Shown here piece by piece: positions 19,036 through 28,279 of a stretch of DNA of 64,000 bases. Within the stretch, counting starts at the first letter, position 1. Each line of letters starts with the position of its first letter. A model generated the notes under the pieces. It was not told the origin of the DNA. It saw only the letters and a list, made by a program, of their open reading frames with translations, and ran no database searches. Origin of the DNA: [Clostridium] viride DSM 6836 (lineage in GTDB: Bacteria > Bacillota > Clostridia > Oscillospirales > Oscillospiraceae); the NCBI GenBank assembly GCA_000620945.1, contig JHZO01000004.1, positions 62,001 to 126,000 of the forward strand. Direction: 5' to 3'. A program made the position numbers and the translations under genes.

Positions 19036-19909
19036 TCAGATGGGATATCATTTAAAAGAAGGCTTTCGCAGCATTTTTTCGCACGGCTTAATGTCCTTCG
19101 CAGCGACCTGTATGATCGTAGCCTGTCTTTTGATCATGGGCTCGTTCTCCTTGGTTGCCATTAACATTGACAACATGCTGAAAGACTTAGAGAAAGATAA
19201 CGAGTTTTTGGCCTACATAGATGACAACCTTTCCGAAGAGGATGCCAAGAATTTGCAAGCGCAAATTCAGGCAGTACCGAATGTGTCGGATGTGACCTTT
19301 GTGTCCCGGCAACAGGCCATGGAGGAGTTCCAGAAGGATAAGGACGAGGCTCTGTTCCGTGAGCTCCCTCCCGAGGTGCTGCGCAACCGCTATCAAATTC
19401 ATGTCGTAAACATTGAACAGATGAAAGAAACCGTCGATGGCGTGAAGCAAGTACAGGGCGTTGCCGAGGTGCGTGCCGCACTGGAAATTGCAGAAGGCTT
19501 TGTGATGCTCCGCAATGTGGCAAGTGTCCTTGCCATCATTCTGGTGGTGATGCTGGTGGTCATTTCGCTCTTTATCATTGCGAACACCATCCGCCTGACC
19601 ACCTTTACCAGACGGGAAGAGATTGCCATCATGAAAATGTGTGGCGCTACCGACTGGTTTATTCGCTGGCCCTTCGTGTTTGAGGGTGTCATATTGGGCA
19701 TTTTCGGAGCCCTGTTGGCCTTTTTCCTGCAGTGGAGTATCTATGAAATTTTACACACTGCCATCGGAAATATTGCAAATTTCTCCTTTATCTATCTGAT
19801 ACCCTTTAAAGAGATTTCAAAATATGTCTTGCTCTTTTTCTTGGGTTCCGGTTTCTTAATTGGTGCCAGCGGATCCGTGTTGGCCATTCGCAAGTTCTTG
19901 CGAGTTTAA
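19025..19909 (+). CDS. ftsX: Cell division permease FtsX
   Basis: The 294-residue membrane partner of FtsE has one N-terminal helix (about 22-46), a large extracytoplasmic loop (about 47-165) and three C-terminal helices. The permease signature RREEIAIMKMCGATDWFIRWPF (in two halves, RREEIAIMKMCGATD and WFIRWPF) is the FtsX/MacB-type coupling region. The start at 19025 is supported by CAGGTGGG upstream and by overlap with ftsE; an in-frame GTG at 18998 is less likely. In most Clostridia an M23-peptidase partner follows. Here a 34-residue peptide and a Ctp protease follow instead. Confidence 0.94.
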   Translation: MSANQMGYHLKEGFRSIFSHGLMSFAATCMIVACLLIMGSFSLVAINIDNMLKDLEKDNEFLAYIDDNLSEEDAKNLQAQIQAVPNVSDVTFVSRQQAMEEFQKDKDEALFRELPPEVLRNRYQIHVVNIEQMKETVDGVKQVQGVAEVRAALEIAEGFVMLRNVASVLAIILVVMLVVISLFIIANTIRLTTFTRREEIAIMKMCGATDWFIRWPFVFEGVILGIFGALLAFFLQWSIYEILHTAIGNIANFSFIYLIPFKEISKYVLLFFLGSGFLIGASGSVLAIRKFLRV

Positions 19910-19921
19910 ACACCGAGGTTT

Positions 19922-19958
19922 CGGCGCGGCGGCAATCAAGGCCTGCCGCGCCTTTTTA
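19922..19958 (+). terminator. Terminator after ftsX
   Basis: GGCGCGGCGG and CCTGCCGCGCC form a G+C-rich stem followed by TTTTTATT. Confidence 0.85.
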
Positions 19959-19999
19959 TTGCAAACTCGTGTAAGACTGAAAGGATAGGAGTGTACTCC

Positions 20000-20104
20000 A
20001 TGAAAAAATTTGACGGAAAACGTGTCTTTGCCACCATCATTGCGGTAGTCATGGTTCTTGCCTTGGTAGTTTCTTTGATTTCCAGTGCATTTATCTATTT
20101 ATAA
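20000..20104 (+). CDS. 34-residue single-helix membrane peptide
   Basis: The peptide starts MKKFDGKRVFATI, runs through one hydrophobic helix (about residues 9-34) and ends at TAA. GGATAGGAG stands at a good distance before the ATG. Charged residues (KK, D, KR) precede the helix, so the N-terminus is probably cytoplasmic. In size and layout it resembles Prli42-type stressosome-anchoring peptides and other tiny membrane proteins of Firmicutes, but no conserved signature proves this. It lies between the terminator of ftsX and another terminator, so it seems to be its own short transcript or the product of read-through. Confidence 0.6.
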   Translation: MKKFDGKRVFATIIAVVMVLALVVSLISSAFIYL

Positions 20105-20160
20105 ACGAAACCTTTCTGTGCCAGGTATGAATGCCATGCCCAGCGGAAAAACTGACAAAG

Positions 20161-20190
20161 TAGGCCAAACGTAGCTTTGGTCTATTTTTT
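20161..20190 (+). terminator. Terminator after the 34-residue peptide gene
   Basis: TAGGCCAAA and TTTGGTCTA form a 9-bp stem with a six-base loop and a TTTTTT tail. Confidence 0.8.
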
Positions 20191-20208
20191 GCGAATTGCG
20201 CATACTAT
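20180..20208 (+). promoter_or_regulatory. Candidate sigma-E (mother-cell) promoter of the Ctp protease gene
   Basis: GTCTATT (20180-20186), 14 bp, then CATACTAT (20201-20208) resembles the sporulation sigma-E consensus (KMATATT, 14-15 bp, CATACAMT) in 5/7 and 7/8 positions. It overlaps the tail of the preceding terminator. Confidence 0.35.
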
Positions 20209-20250
20209 CAGAAGTCAGCGCGGGGAAGTCGCGGATGGAAAGGACTTCGT

Positions 20251-21459
20251 ATGAAAAAACAAACGCAAACAAACAAGGAGAACACAAGCAAGCGACAGGT
20301 ATCGCTTCGCGTGTTGCTCATCAGCAGTCTGCTGTCGGTGCTCTTAGGCGTAGGCCTGTCTGCAAGTATCTTTTTTTTGCGCCTGGATAAGGATGCGCGC
20401 AGTATGTTACAAGTGGTCAATATTATTCGGTCGCAATACGTGGGAGACTATGATTGGCACGAAATCGCGGACGGTTCCATGGATTACATGGTCAGCTCCC
20501 TGGGCGATCGCTGGTCGTACTTTTTGCGGGCGGATGAATATCAGCATGTCCTAGAAAGCCGGAAAAACTCTTACATCGGCATCGGGATAACCGTATCGAG
20601 AGGCACAGCAACTGGCATTGAAATCTTGAATATTACACCCAACAGCCCCGCAGAACGTGCGGGTATGCTGGTGGGCGATTGGATTGTGGCTGTCGATGGA
20701 GTCACCGTGACGGAGCAGAATTGGCGCAGCCGGGTGGAGGCCATTGCCGGCGAAGAAGGCAGCGTTGTGAAGCTTGAGGTCAAAAGCCCCAGCGGTTCAC
20801 TCAACACCATGGACATCACCCGCGAGAAGATTGTGAGCATTCCGGTGGTGGATGAAATGCTCCCCAATCACGTGGGTTACGTGAAGATTCGAAACTTTTA
20901 TTCCGGAAGTGGCTCCGCGATGATCGCAGCCGTGGATGATTTGGTGCAGCAAGGGGCGACCTCCTTGGTATTTGATTTGCGTAATAACCCCGGAGGCTAT
21001 GTGACGGAGCTGACCAAGATGTTGGATCACCTCCTTCCGGAGGGAGTGATTTTCCAAAGTCGCACCCTAGAAGGGGAGGAACAGGTGTATACCTCCGATG
21101 CCTCGATGGTTGATCTGCCCATTGCGGTGCTGGTGAATAAGGATAGTTATAGCGCAGCAGAGTTTTTTGCAGCGGAACTTCGAGAAAGTGCTGGAGCCTA
21201 TATTTCTGGCGAACTCACCAGCGGAAAGGGATTTGCGCAGCAGCTCTTCCCCTTGCGGAACGGGAGCGCCATCGGCCTTTCAACCTCTCGTTATTTTACA
21301 GGAAAAGGGGTCTCTCTCATTGGAACCGGAGTAAAGCCGGATGCGCAGCTATCCCTGTCCGAAGAGCAGCAACGACTCTATGCTCAGGAAAAACTATCCC
21401 ATGAAGAGGATGGGCAATTGCAGGCTGCCCTTTCCGGCATAAACGCACTCAAAAAGTAA
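20251..21459 (+). CDS. S41-family carboxy-terminal processing protease
   Basis: This 402-residue protease has an N-terminal membrane anchor (about 17-45), a PDZ domain (about 105-190, with GIGITV and GDWIVAVDG) and the S41 catalytic domain. The serine-lysine dyad is visible as Ser301 in DSYSAAEF and Lys326 in SGKGFAQ, 25 residues apart as in CtpB. Such enzymes act outside the membrane, on regulators such as sporulation factor SpoIVFA in Bacillus or on cell-wall hydrolases. The ATG is preceded by GGAAAGGA. The position after ftsEX is the usual clostridial one, except that the M23 hydrolase gene normally between them is missing. Confidence 0.92.
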   Translation: MKKQTQTNKENTSKRQVSLRVLLISSLLSVLLGVGLSASIFFLRLDKDARSMLQVVNIIRSQYVGDYDWHEIADGSMDYMVSSLGDRWSYFLRADEYQHVLESRKNSYIGIGITVSRGTATGIEILNITPNSPAERAGMLVGDWIVAVDGVTVTEQNWRSRVEAIAGEEGSVVKLEVKSPSGSLNTMDITREKIVSIPVVDEMLPNHVGYVKIRNFYSGSGSAMIAAVDDLVQQGATSLVFDLRNNPGGYVTELTKMLDHLLPEGVIFQSRTLEGEEQVYTSDASMVDLPIAVLVNKDSYSAAEFFAAELRESAGAYISGELTSGKGFAQQLFPLRNGSAIGLSTSRYFTGKGVSLIGTGVKPDAQLSLSEEQQRLYAQEKLSHEEDGQLQAALSGINALKK

Positions 21460-21472
21460 AAAGAATCCCATA

Positions 21473-21510
21473 CTTGAGCTCCTTTCAAAACTTGGAAGGA
21501 GCTCATTTTG
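21473..21510 (+). terminator. Terminator after the Ctp protease gene
   Basis: TGAGCTCCTT and AAGGAGCTCA form a 10-bp stem followed by TTTTGTTACTTTTT. Confidence 0.8.
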
Positions 21511-21587
21511 TTACTTTTTGTTCGGAAATTGTTAAAAAATATGGGGAAAAAGCGGGAGAAACGGCGCGTCTTTGGCCTGATATCCTC

Positions 21588-21616
21588 TTGACAGACGCTA
21601 GTAAAGTAAATATAAT
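21588..21616 (+). promoter_or_regulatory. Consensus sigma-A promoter of greA-lysS
   Basis: A perfect TTGACA (21588-21593) and a perfect TATAAT (21611-21616) with a 17-bp spacer. The transcript would start about 105 bp before greA. Confidence 0.92.
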
Positions 21617-21729
21617 ACTTAAACATGTAAATGAAGAAGATACATTATAATAATAAAAACAGGAAACCGAAGCATGAAACATGCCACGGATGCATAAGCT
21701 TCGAGCAAGATAGAGGAAGGTGTGTGGGT

Positions 21730-22209
21730 ATGGCGAAGGAATATAAATTGAGTGCGGAACGGCTGGAAGAGCTGAAAACCGAATTAAATTATTTGAAAAC
21801 CGTAAGAGAACGTGAGGTAGCCGACCTGATTAAGGAAGCACGTTCATTTGGTGATTTGTCTGAAAACAGTGAGTACGATGAGGCTAAGAACGAACAGGGC
21901 CGTCTCTACTCTCGGATTGCCGAAATCGAAACCATTCTCTCCAACTGCGTCGTCATTACTGAGGCCGTGGAGGAAAAGGAAAGTGGCGTGGTTCGTTTGG
22001 GTAGCCGTATCACGGTGAAAGATATGGACTTTGACCAGCTGGAGCAGTATCAGATCGTTGGCTCTCAAGAGGCTGATCCCATGAATGGACGCATTTCGGA
22101 GGAATCTCCCTTTGGAAAGGCGCTTCTGGGTAAGCGTGAAGGGGAAGAAGTATCGGTCGATGCTCCTGCGGGCAGCATACGGTATCAAATTACAGAAATA
22201 CAGCGATAA
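21730..22209 (+). CDS. greA: Transcription elongation factor GreA
   Basis: GreA enters the RNA polymerase secondary channel and stimulates cleavage of backtracked RNA. The 159-residue form starting MAKEYKLSAERLEEL is chosen; it is the family length and has GAGGAAGGTG upstream. The N-terminal coiled coil contains the acidic tip GDLSENSEYDEAKNEQ with the two catalytic acidic residues, and the C-terminal FKBP-like domain has ISEESPFGKALLGKREGEEV. It is 18 bp ahead of lysS, forming an operon as in many Firmicutes. A divergent second Gre-type protein is encoded at 55906-56409. Confidence 0.95.
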   Translation: MAKEYKLSAERLEELKTELNYLKTVREREVADLIKEARSFGDLSENSEYDEAKNEQGRLYSRIAEIETILSNCVVITEAVEEKESGVVRLGSRITVKDMDFDQLEQYQIVGSQEADPMNGRISEESPFGKALLGKREGEEVSVDAPAGSIRYQITEIQR

Positions 22210-22227
22210 GTTAGGAGCAGAACGGGT

Positions 22228-23733
22228 ATGTCGGAACAAAAGAAGAACGATCCGGTGCAGGAGTCGGAGCAGAGCCTTTCAGAGCTGCTTCAAATTCGCC
22301 GGGATAAGTTAACGGATTTACAGCAAGCAGGGGAAGACCCCTTTGCCATTACAAAATTTGACGTAACGGCATACAGCGCACAGATTAAGGACAAGTTTGA
22401 GGAGCTAGAAGGCAAGAAGGTCTCCGTTGCCGGCCGATTGATGTCCAAGCGTGGCATGGGCAAGGCGATTTTCTGTGACATGCAGGACAGTGCTGGCCGC
22501 ATTCAGCTCTACATCCGGGTGGATGAACTGGGGGAGGAAGCCTTCTCCAAGGTGAGAAAGTACGATATTGGCGACATTGTCGGTGTGGTGGGTGAAGTAT
22601 TTCGAACCAAGCGCGGTGAGATTTCCGTGAAAACGGATTACATCACCCTGCTTTCCAAGTCCCTCCTGCCCCTGCCGGAAAAGTTTCATGGCCTGACTGA
22701 CGTTGAAATTCGCTATCGTCAGCGCTATGTGGATCTGATTGTGAATCCGGAAGTGCGTCGCACCTTTGAAGTGCGAACCAAGTTCATTCGGCATATTCGC
22801 AACTTCTTAGATGCACGTGGCTATATGGAAGTGGAGACCCCGGTTTTGAATACCATTTCCGGTGGTGCAACGGCACGTCCGTTCATTACCCATCATAATA
22901 CCTTAGACCTGGACATGTACCTGCGCATTGCCACGGAGCTGCATCTGAAGCGTCTGGTGGTGGGCGGTTTAGAGCGCGTCTATGAAATCGGACGCATCTT
23001 CCGCAATGAGGGCATGGATACCAAGCACAACCCCGAATTCACCAGTGTCGAGCTCTATGAAGCCTATGCCGATTTCAATGACATGATGGATTTGTTTGAA
23101 GAGCTGCTCTCCAGTGCCGCACAGAGCATTCTGGGTTCTTACGAGGCTCAATGGCAGGGAGAAACGATTGATTTAACCCCTGGTTGGCCCCGTCTTACCA
23201 TGGCAGAAGCGGTCAAGCAGTACGTTGGCATTGACTTTATGAGCATTACGGATGACGCTATGGCCGTGGCAGCCGCCAAGGAAAAGGGAATTGATATGGA
23301 CGGCGTGGAGCCCACTTGGGGACATGCCCTCTTTGAGTGCTTTGACCAAAGGGTGGAAGGTCAGTTGATTCAGCCGACCTTTATTACCATGCATCCCGTG
23401 GATGTATCCCCCTTGGCCAAACGCTGCCCACAGGACAGCCGTCTGACCGAGCGGTTTGAACTCTTCATCTGCCGCAGTGAGATGGGCAATGCCTTCTCGG
23501 AGCTCAACGATCCCATCGATCAGCGGCAGCGCTTCCAAAAGCAGGTTGAGCTGCGTGCCGGAGGCGATGACGAAGCCGGCATGATGGACGATGATTACAT
23601 CACCGCCTTGGAATATGGTCTCCCCCCCACGGGTGGCCTTGGTATCGGCATTGACCGTGCCGTCATGATGCTAACCAACAGCAGTTCGATCCGCGATGTC
23701 ATTTTGTTCCCAACGATGAAACCTCTGGAATAA
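22228..23733 (+). CDS. lysS: Lysyl-tRNA synthetase, class II
   Basis: The 501-residue enzyme charges tRNA-Lys. The N-terminal OB-fold anticodon-binding domain (about 60-160, with [17 protein letters not shown]) is followed by the class II catalytic domain with motif 2 [15 protein letters not shown] and motif 3 [19 protein letters not shown]. Length and motifs are standard. TTAGGAG precedes the ATG. It is transcribed with greA from a consensus promoter. Confidence 0.97.
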   Translation: MSEQKKNDPVQESEQSLSELLQIRRDKLTDLQQAGEDPFAITKFDVTAYSAQIKDKFEELEGKKVSVAGRLMSKRGMGKAIFCDMQDSAGRIQLYIRVDELGEEAFSKVRKYDIGDIVGVVGEVFRTKRGEISVKTDYITLLSKSLLPLPEKFHGLTDVEIRYRQRYVDLIVNPEVRRTFEVRTKFIRHIRNFLDARGYMEVETPVLNTISGGATARPFITHHNTLDLDMYLRIATELHLKRLVVGGLERVYEIGRIFRNEGMDTKHNPEFTSVELYEAYADFNDMMDLFEELLSSAAQSILGSYEAQWQGETIDLTPGWPRLTMAEAVKQYVGIDFMSITDDAMAVAAAKEKGIDMDGVEPTWGHALFECFDQRVEGQLIQPTFITMHPVDVSPLAKRCPQDSRLTERFELFICRSEMGNAFSELNDPIDQRQRFQKQVELRAGGDDEAGMMDDDYITALEYGLPPTGGLGIGIDRAVMMLTNSSSIRDVILFPTMKPLE

Positions 23734-23740
23734 GTTATTG

Positions 23741-23774
23741 ACAGCATACCGGCAGAACCTTGTCGGTATGCTGT
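23741..23774 (+). terminator. Hairpin after lysS
   Basis: ACAGCATACCG and CGGTATGCTGT form an 11-bp perfect stem. The tail is only TATGC, so termination would be weak or Rho-assisted. Confidence 0.5.
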
Positions 23775-23822
23775 TATGCATGAAACTGCAAAATAAGAGA
23801 CCAAGGAAAGGAGTGGGGGAGG

Positions 23823-24587
23823 ATGGAGAAAATCACCGCGCGCAGCAACCCACTCATGGCCCATATTCGAAAGATCATGGGGGACAAGGCGTATCGAAGA
23901 AGTAGTGGCGAGTTGGTGGGGGAAGGCCCGAAGCTCCTGGAAGAAGCGCTTAGGCATCGGGCGCAGGTAACGACTTTGGTTCACACGGAGGATGCCGTTT
24001 TGCCACCGAACCTACCAGAGGGGATCCGCCGGGTGCTGGTTCCTGCGGAGCTGCTTTCGTATCTTTCGGACACCAAGACACCGCAAAAGCTTTTGTTCCT
24101 CTGTCGGATTCCGGAGCTATCCTTGCCGGAGCGGCTTCCCAAAGGCCATTACTTAGTCTTGGACGGGATGCAGGATCCCGGCAATGTGGGAACGATCTGG
24201 CGGACGGCAGATGCCTTTGGGGCCGGTGGACTTCTCCTCCTGCCGGGCTGTGCCGATCCCTTTTCCCCAAAAACCATACGGGCCGGCATGGGTGCTTCGT
24301 TTCGCTTGCCGGTTTGGGAGCTGACCCTCGCAGAACTGGAACCCTTGCTTCGTGCAAGTGAGATTCCACTTTATGCAACCGCTTTACGGGACGATGCCAA
24401 GCCGCTTGGCTCCGTTTCGTTAGGAGGGACGGCCGTGGTCATCGGCAGTGAAGGAAGAGGAATCTCAGAGGCAGCGCTGGCCCTTTGTGACCGGGCCCTG
24501 AAAATCCCTATGCGTGAGCGCTGTGAATCCTTAAACGCGGCGGTGGCCGCTTCGGTCGTCTTATGGGAGATGGCTCGGTCGTGCTGA
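23823..24587 (+). CDS. TrmH/SpoU-family RNA 2'-O-methyltransferase
   Basis: The 254-residue protein has an N-terminal substrate-binding domain (MEKITARSNPLMAHIRKI) and a C-terminal trefoil-knot SPOUT domain. Conserved blocks are LDGMQDPGNVGTIWRTADAFG (motif 1, in halves LDGMQDPGNVGT and IWRTADAFG), VIGSEGRGIS (motif 2) and IPMRERCESLNAAVAASV (motif 3), which bind S-adenosylmethionine and carry the catalytic arginine and serine. The family methylates ribose in 23S rRNA or tRNA; the target base is not evident. It precedes dprA by 28 bp and may be co-transcribed. Confidence 0.92.
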   Translation: MEKITARSNPLMAHIRKIMGDKAYRRSSGELVGEGPKLLEEALRHRAQVTTLVHTEDAVLPPNLPEGIRRVLVPAELLSYLSDTKTPQKLLFLCRIPELSLPERLPKGHYLVLDGMQDPGNVGTIWRTADAFGAGGLLLLPGCADPFSPKTIRAGMGASFRLPVWELTLAELEPLLRASEIPLYATALRDDAKPLGSVSLGGTAVVIGSEGRGISEAALALCDRALKIPMRERCESLNAAVAASVVLWEMARSC

Positions 24588-24615
24588 GCCTGGTATCGAG
24601 AAAGGAGCGCAGGGA

Positions 24616-25824
24616 ATGGGAGCCTTAAAATATTGGATCTGGCTGACAACGCTCACCAAGGTAGCCGGGACGCAAGCCTATCCGCTGCTGCGTCATTTTG
24701 GATCGCCGGAGGCAGCCTACGCAGCCGATGAAGCGGCATATGCCCTGGTTCCAAATCTATCCTCTTCCGTACGAGAGGCACTGAAAGACAAATCTCTTGC
24801 CCGGGCAGAGCAGATTTTGGCCCGCTGCGAGGCACTTACCATTCGGGTCTTGACCTTACAGGATACGGAGTACCCGGAACGTCTACGCCAAATTGAAGAA
24901 CCACCCTGTGTGCTGTATGTCAAAGGGCAACTGCCCCAGATGGATGAGGAACTCACCATTGCCGTGGTGGGAGCACGGGATGCAACCCCCTACGGTGAAG
25001 TGGCCGCCCGGCGCCTTTCCAAAGAACTGGCACAGCAAGGAGCGGTCATCGTCAGTGGCATTGCACGAGGAATTGACTCCGCGGCCATCACGGGGGCCTT
25101 AACCGGAGGGGGAAGGGTGGTCTCTGTGCTGGGAAACGGCATCGATGTCATCTATCCAAAAAGCAATGCCGAACTCTATGAGGACGTGGCTTCGAGGGGA
25201 ACCCTCCTGACGGAGCATCCACCTGGCACCACGCCTGAGGGTAGCTACTTTCCGGTGCGAAACCGAATCATCAGCGGACTGTCACTGGGTGTTTTGGTGG
25301 TGGAAGGCGGGGAGCGCAGTGGCTCCTTAATCACGGCTCGGCTTGCCTTAGAGCAAAACCGCGAGGTATTTGCCCTGCCTGGCAATTACGATGGGCCTCT
25401 AAGCCTAGCACCCAATCTGCTGATCCAGAGAGGGGAAGCCAAGTTGGTTCTGAGGGCTTGGGATATTCTGGAGGAATACCAATATTCCTATCCTCATAAA
25501 ATTCATGCAAGGCCCTCGCATGTGCCCCATTCGGGAGGAAAAGCCTCCTCAGCAACAGCCAGTTCGGCAAAACAAACGGTATCCACCGCTCAAGCGGAGG
25601 GGGTCGTGTTGGATTTGCGAAGCACACCGGAAGCACTCACCGACGATGAGCGAGCCATTTTGCTTGCCTTGATGGGAAAGCTTTGTACCGCGGATGAACT
25701 CATTGAGGTCACGCAGCTTCCGGCTAAGCGGGTGCTTTCCTCTCTCACCATGCTCCAAGTGCGGGCACTCGTAACGGAAGAGGCTGGAAAGCGCTTTCAT
25801 ACATCCGTCATCATAAAGGAATAA
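24616..25824 (+). CDS. dprA: DNA processing protein DprA
   Basis: DprA loads RecA on incoming single-stranded DNA during transformation and is also widespread in non-competent species. The 402-residue protein has an N-terminal helical (SAM-like) region, the central Rossmann/SLOG domain with VVGARDATPYGE, SGIARGIDSAAI and the GGGRVVSVLGNGIDVIYP block (about 110-310), a low-complexity Ser/Ala-rich linker (about 300-330) and a C-terminal winged-helix domain (about 335-400). It begins after GAAAGGAG. It is followed 55 bp later by topA, the usual dprA-topA-trmFO order of Firmicutes. Confidence 0.95.
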   Translation: MGALKYWIWLTTLTKVAGTQAYPLLRHFGSPEAAYAADEAAYALVPNLSSSVREALKDKSLARAEQILARCEALTIRVLTLQDTEYPERLRQIEEPPCVLYVKGQLPQMDEELTIAVVGARDATPYGEVAARRLSKELAQQGAVIVSGIARGIDSAAITGALTGGGRVVSVLGNGIDVIYPKSNAELYEDVASRGTLLTEHPPGTTPEGSYFPVRNRIISGLSLGVLVVEGGERSGSLITARLALEQNREVFALPGNYDGPLSLAPNLLIQRGEAKLVLRAWDILEEYQYSYPHKIHARPSHVPHSGGKASSATASSAKQTVSTAQAEGVVLDLRSTPEALTDDERAILLALMGKLCTADELIEVTQLPAKRVLSSLTMLQVRALVTEEAGKRFHTSVIIKE

Positions 25825-25879
25825 ACGGGAAGGGCCAGCGGCCCACCGTGCAAATAGATTATATTCGGGGGAATCTTGA

Positions 25880-28279
25880 GTGGCAAAAACAAATCTGGTG
25901 ATTGTGGAATCACCGGCGAAAGCAAAAACCATCGGCAAATATCTTGGCCCGGACTATGTGGTCAAGGCCTCGATGGGACACGTGCGTGACCTGCCTAAAA
26001 GTAAGATTGGTGTGGACATTGATGGCGGGTTTACCCCGAACTATCAGCCAATCAAGGGTAAGGAAGAGATTATCTCGGAACTGAAAAAAGCGGCGGCAGC
26101 CAGCAAAACCGTCTTTCTCGCGACGGACCCCGACCGCGAAGGAGAAGCCATCTCTTGGCACTTAAAAGAGCTTTTGGGTCTACCGGATGACAAAACAAAC
26201 CGAGTGACCTTTAATGAAATTACCAAGCGCGTGGTGACGGAGAGCATTGCGGCGCCACGTAACATTGACCAGAACTTGGTGGATGCCCAGCAGGCACGCC
26301 GCATCCTAGACCGTATTGTGGGCTATCAGCTCTCCCCCCTCCTGTGGAAGAAAATTCGCAGAGGACTATCGGCTGGTCGTGTACAATCGGTGGCGACTCG
26401 ACTGGTGGCTGAGCGTGAAGAGGAGATCCGCGCCTTTACGCCGGAGGAATATTGGACCCTTGAGGTGATTTTTGATCGAATTGCCCCCAATTTGGGTCGC
26501 TTTAAAACCCAGTTCCATGGCCGCGAGCGCAAGATGGAGCTGCATAATCAGGAGCAGGTGGATGGCATTCTGGCGGAAATCAAGGGAGCCCCCTTTTCCG
26601 TCACCAACATCAAACGACAGGACAAGAGCCGTGCACCAGCACCACCCTTCATCACCAGTACCCTGCAACAGGAAGCCTCCCGCAAGCTCAATATGACCCC
26701 TCGCCGCACCATGTCCATTGCCCAGCAGCTCTATGAAGGTGTGGACATTCAGGGCGAGGGCACCGTGGGTCTTATTACCTACATGAGAACGGACTCCCTT
26801 CGCATTTCGGAGGAGGCCATGGGAGACGCCAGAAGCTTCATTACGAGCCGGTACGGGGCGGACTATTATCCAGATAAGCCACGCTACTATAAGACCAAGG
26901 CAGGCTCCCAGGACGCCCACGAGGCCATTCGTCCTTCTAATGTGAATTTAACCCCGGAGAACCTGAAAAAGGATCTAACCGCGGAGCAGTATCGCCTCTA
27001 TAAGCTCATCTGGGGCAGATTTTTGGCCAGTCAGATGGCGTCTGCTGTCTATGACAGCGTCGGCATCGAGGTGACCAGCGCAGGCTATACCTTCCGCGCC
27101 AATCGCTCGGAAGTGAAGTTTGCCGGCTTCTTGGCCGTGTATGAGGAAGGTAAGGATGAAGAGGGAGAAGGCGTGCAATCGCCGCTTCCCAACCTGCAAG
27201 AGGGGGAGAATCTGTCCTGTGCGGAAGTAAACCCCAAGCAGAACTTTACCCAGCCGCCCTCCCGCTATACGGAAGCTACCTTGATCCGTGCCTTGGAGGA
27301 AAAGGGCATTGGCCGGCCATCCACCTACGCACCCACGATCTCAACCATCATGGATCGCGAATATGTGGTGAAGGATGGAAAATACCTGCACACCACTCCG
27401 CTGGGAGAAGTGGTCACTGGGCTCATGAAAGAGCGCTTCCATGACATCGTCGACTTTACCTTTACGGCGCACATGGAAGAGCGCTTGGACAAGGTGGAAA
27501 ACGGGCAGGAAAATTGGGTCAAAGTCTTGGAGGACTTTTATGGGGACTTCTCCGGCGCCATGCAGAAGGCGGAGCAAGAGCTGGACGGCGAGCGGATTAA
27601 GGTGCCGGATGAACTTTCGGATGAGCTCTGTGACCTTTGTGGCAAACAGATGGTTGTGAAGTTCGGACGCTTTGGACGCTTTTTGGCTTGCCCTGGATTC
27701 CCAGAATGTACCTTTACCAAGCCTTTAGTCATTGAAATGCCCGGCAAATGCCCAAAGTGTGGGGGACGTATCCTAAAGAAAACCTCGCGCAACGGCTATG
27801 TGTACTATGGTTGTGAGTTCAATGCGGACAAAACCGGCAAAGCTTGCGACTTTATGACCTGGGATGTGCCCGTGAAAGAGACCTGTCCAACCTGTGGTCA
27901 GACTCTGTTTAAAAAGTCTGGGCGTGGCTTTAAAAAGCCCTTCTGCGTGAACGAAGCCTGTGAACTCTTTGTCCCTGAAGATAAGCGCGGGGGCTATAAA
28001 AAGAAAACCGATGCCGAGAAACAGGCAGAAGCAGAAGCCAAGGATACAAAGGAAACCGGAGAGAAGAAGACGGCTTCCAAGAAAACCAGTACCAAGAAAA
28101 CGGCGGAAAAGAAAGCGGCTCCTAAGAAGGCAGCCGCCAAGAAAACCACCAAAAAGAAAGAAACCACGAAGAAAGAAAGCACCAAAAAAGCGACTAAGAA
28201 AGTCTCGGAGAAGCAGCCAGCTGCCAAAAAGACAAGTGCGCGGAAAAAGAAGGCAGAATCGGTGGAGGAAGAGGCATGA
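25880..28279 (+). CDS. topA: DNA topoisomerase I with lysine-rich tail
   Basis: The 799-residue type IA topoisomerase relaxes negative supercoils. It starts with GTG at 25880 after GGGGGAATC. The TOPRIM domain has [18 protein letters not shown] and the metal-binding DPDREGEAI. The catalytic tyrosine is Tyr301 in [14 protein letters not shown]. Three C-terminal zinc-finger-like modules (CxxC pairs around residues 578-690) follow. From about residue 705 the protein continues with roughly 90 residues of Lys/Ala/Thr repeats ([18 protein letters not shown] and similar), like a histone H1 tail. This overlaps trmFO by 4 bp. Confidence 0.97.
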   Translation: MAKTNLVIVESPAKAKTIGKYLGPDYVVKASMGHVRDLPKSKIGVDIDGGFTPNYQPIKGKEEIISELKKAAAASKTVFLATDPDREGEAISWHLKELLGLPDDKTNRVTFNEITKRVVTESIAAPRNIDQNLVDAQQARRILDRIVGYQLSPLLWKKIRRGLSAGRVQSVATRLVAEREEEIRAFTPEEYWTLEVIFDRIAPNLGRFKTQFHGRERKMELHNQEQVDGILAEIKGAPFSVTNIKRQDKSRAPAPPFITSTLQQEASRKLNMTPRRTMSIAQQLYEGVDIQGEGTVGLITYMRTDSLRISEEAMGDARSFITSRYGADYYPDKPRYYKTKAGSQDAHEAIRPSNVNLTPENLKKDLTAEQYRLYKLIWGRFLASQMASAVYDSVGIEVTSAGYTFRANRSEVKFAGFLAVYEEGKDEEGEGVQSPLPNLQEGENLSCAEVNPKQNFTQPPSRYTEATLIRALEEKGIGRPSTYAPTISTIMDREYVVKDGKYLHTTPLGEVVTGLMKERFHDIVDFTFTAHMEERLDKVENGQENWVKVLEDFYGDFSGAMQKAEQELDGERIKVPDELSDELCDLCGKQMVVKFGRFGRFLACPGFPECTFTKPLVIEMPGKCPKCGGRILKKTSRNGYVYYGCEFNADKTGKACDFMTWDVPVKETCPTCGQTLFKKSGRGFKKPFCVNEACELFVPEDKRGGYKKKTDAEKQAEAEAKDTKETGEKKTASKKTSTKKTAEKKAAPKKAAAKKTTKKKETTKKESTKKATKKVSEKQPAAKKTSARKKKAESVEEEA

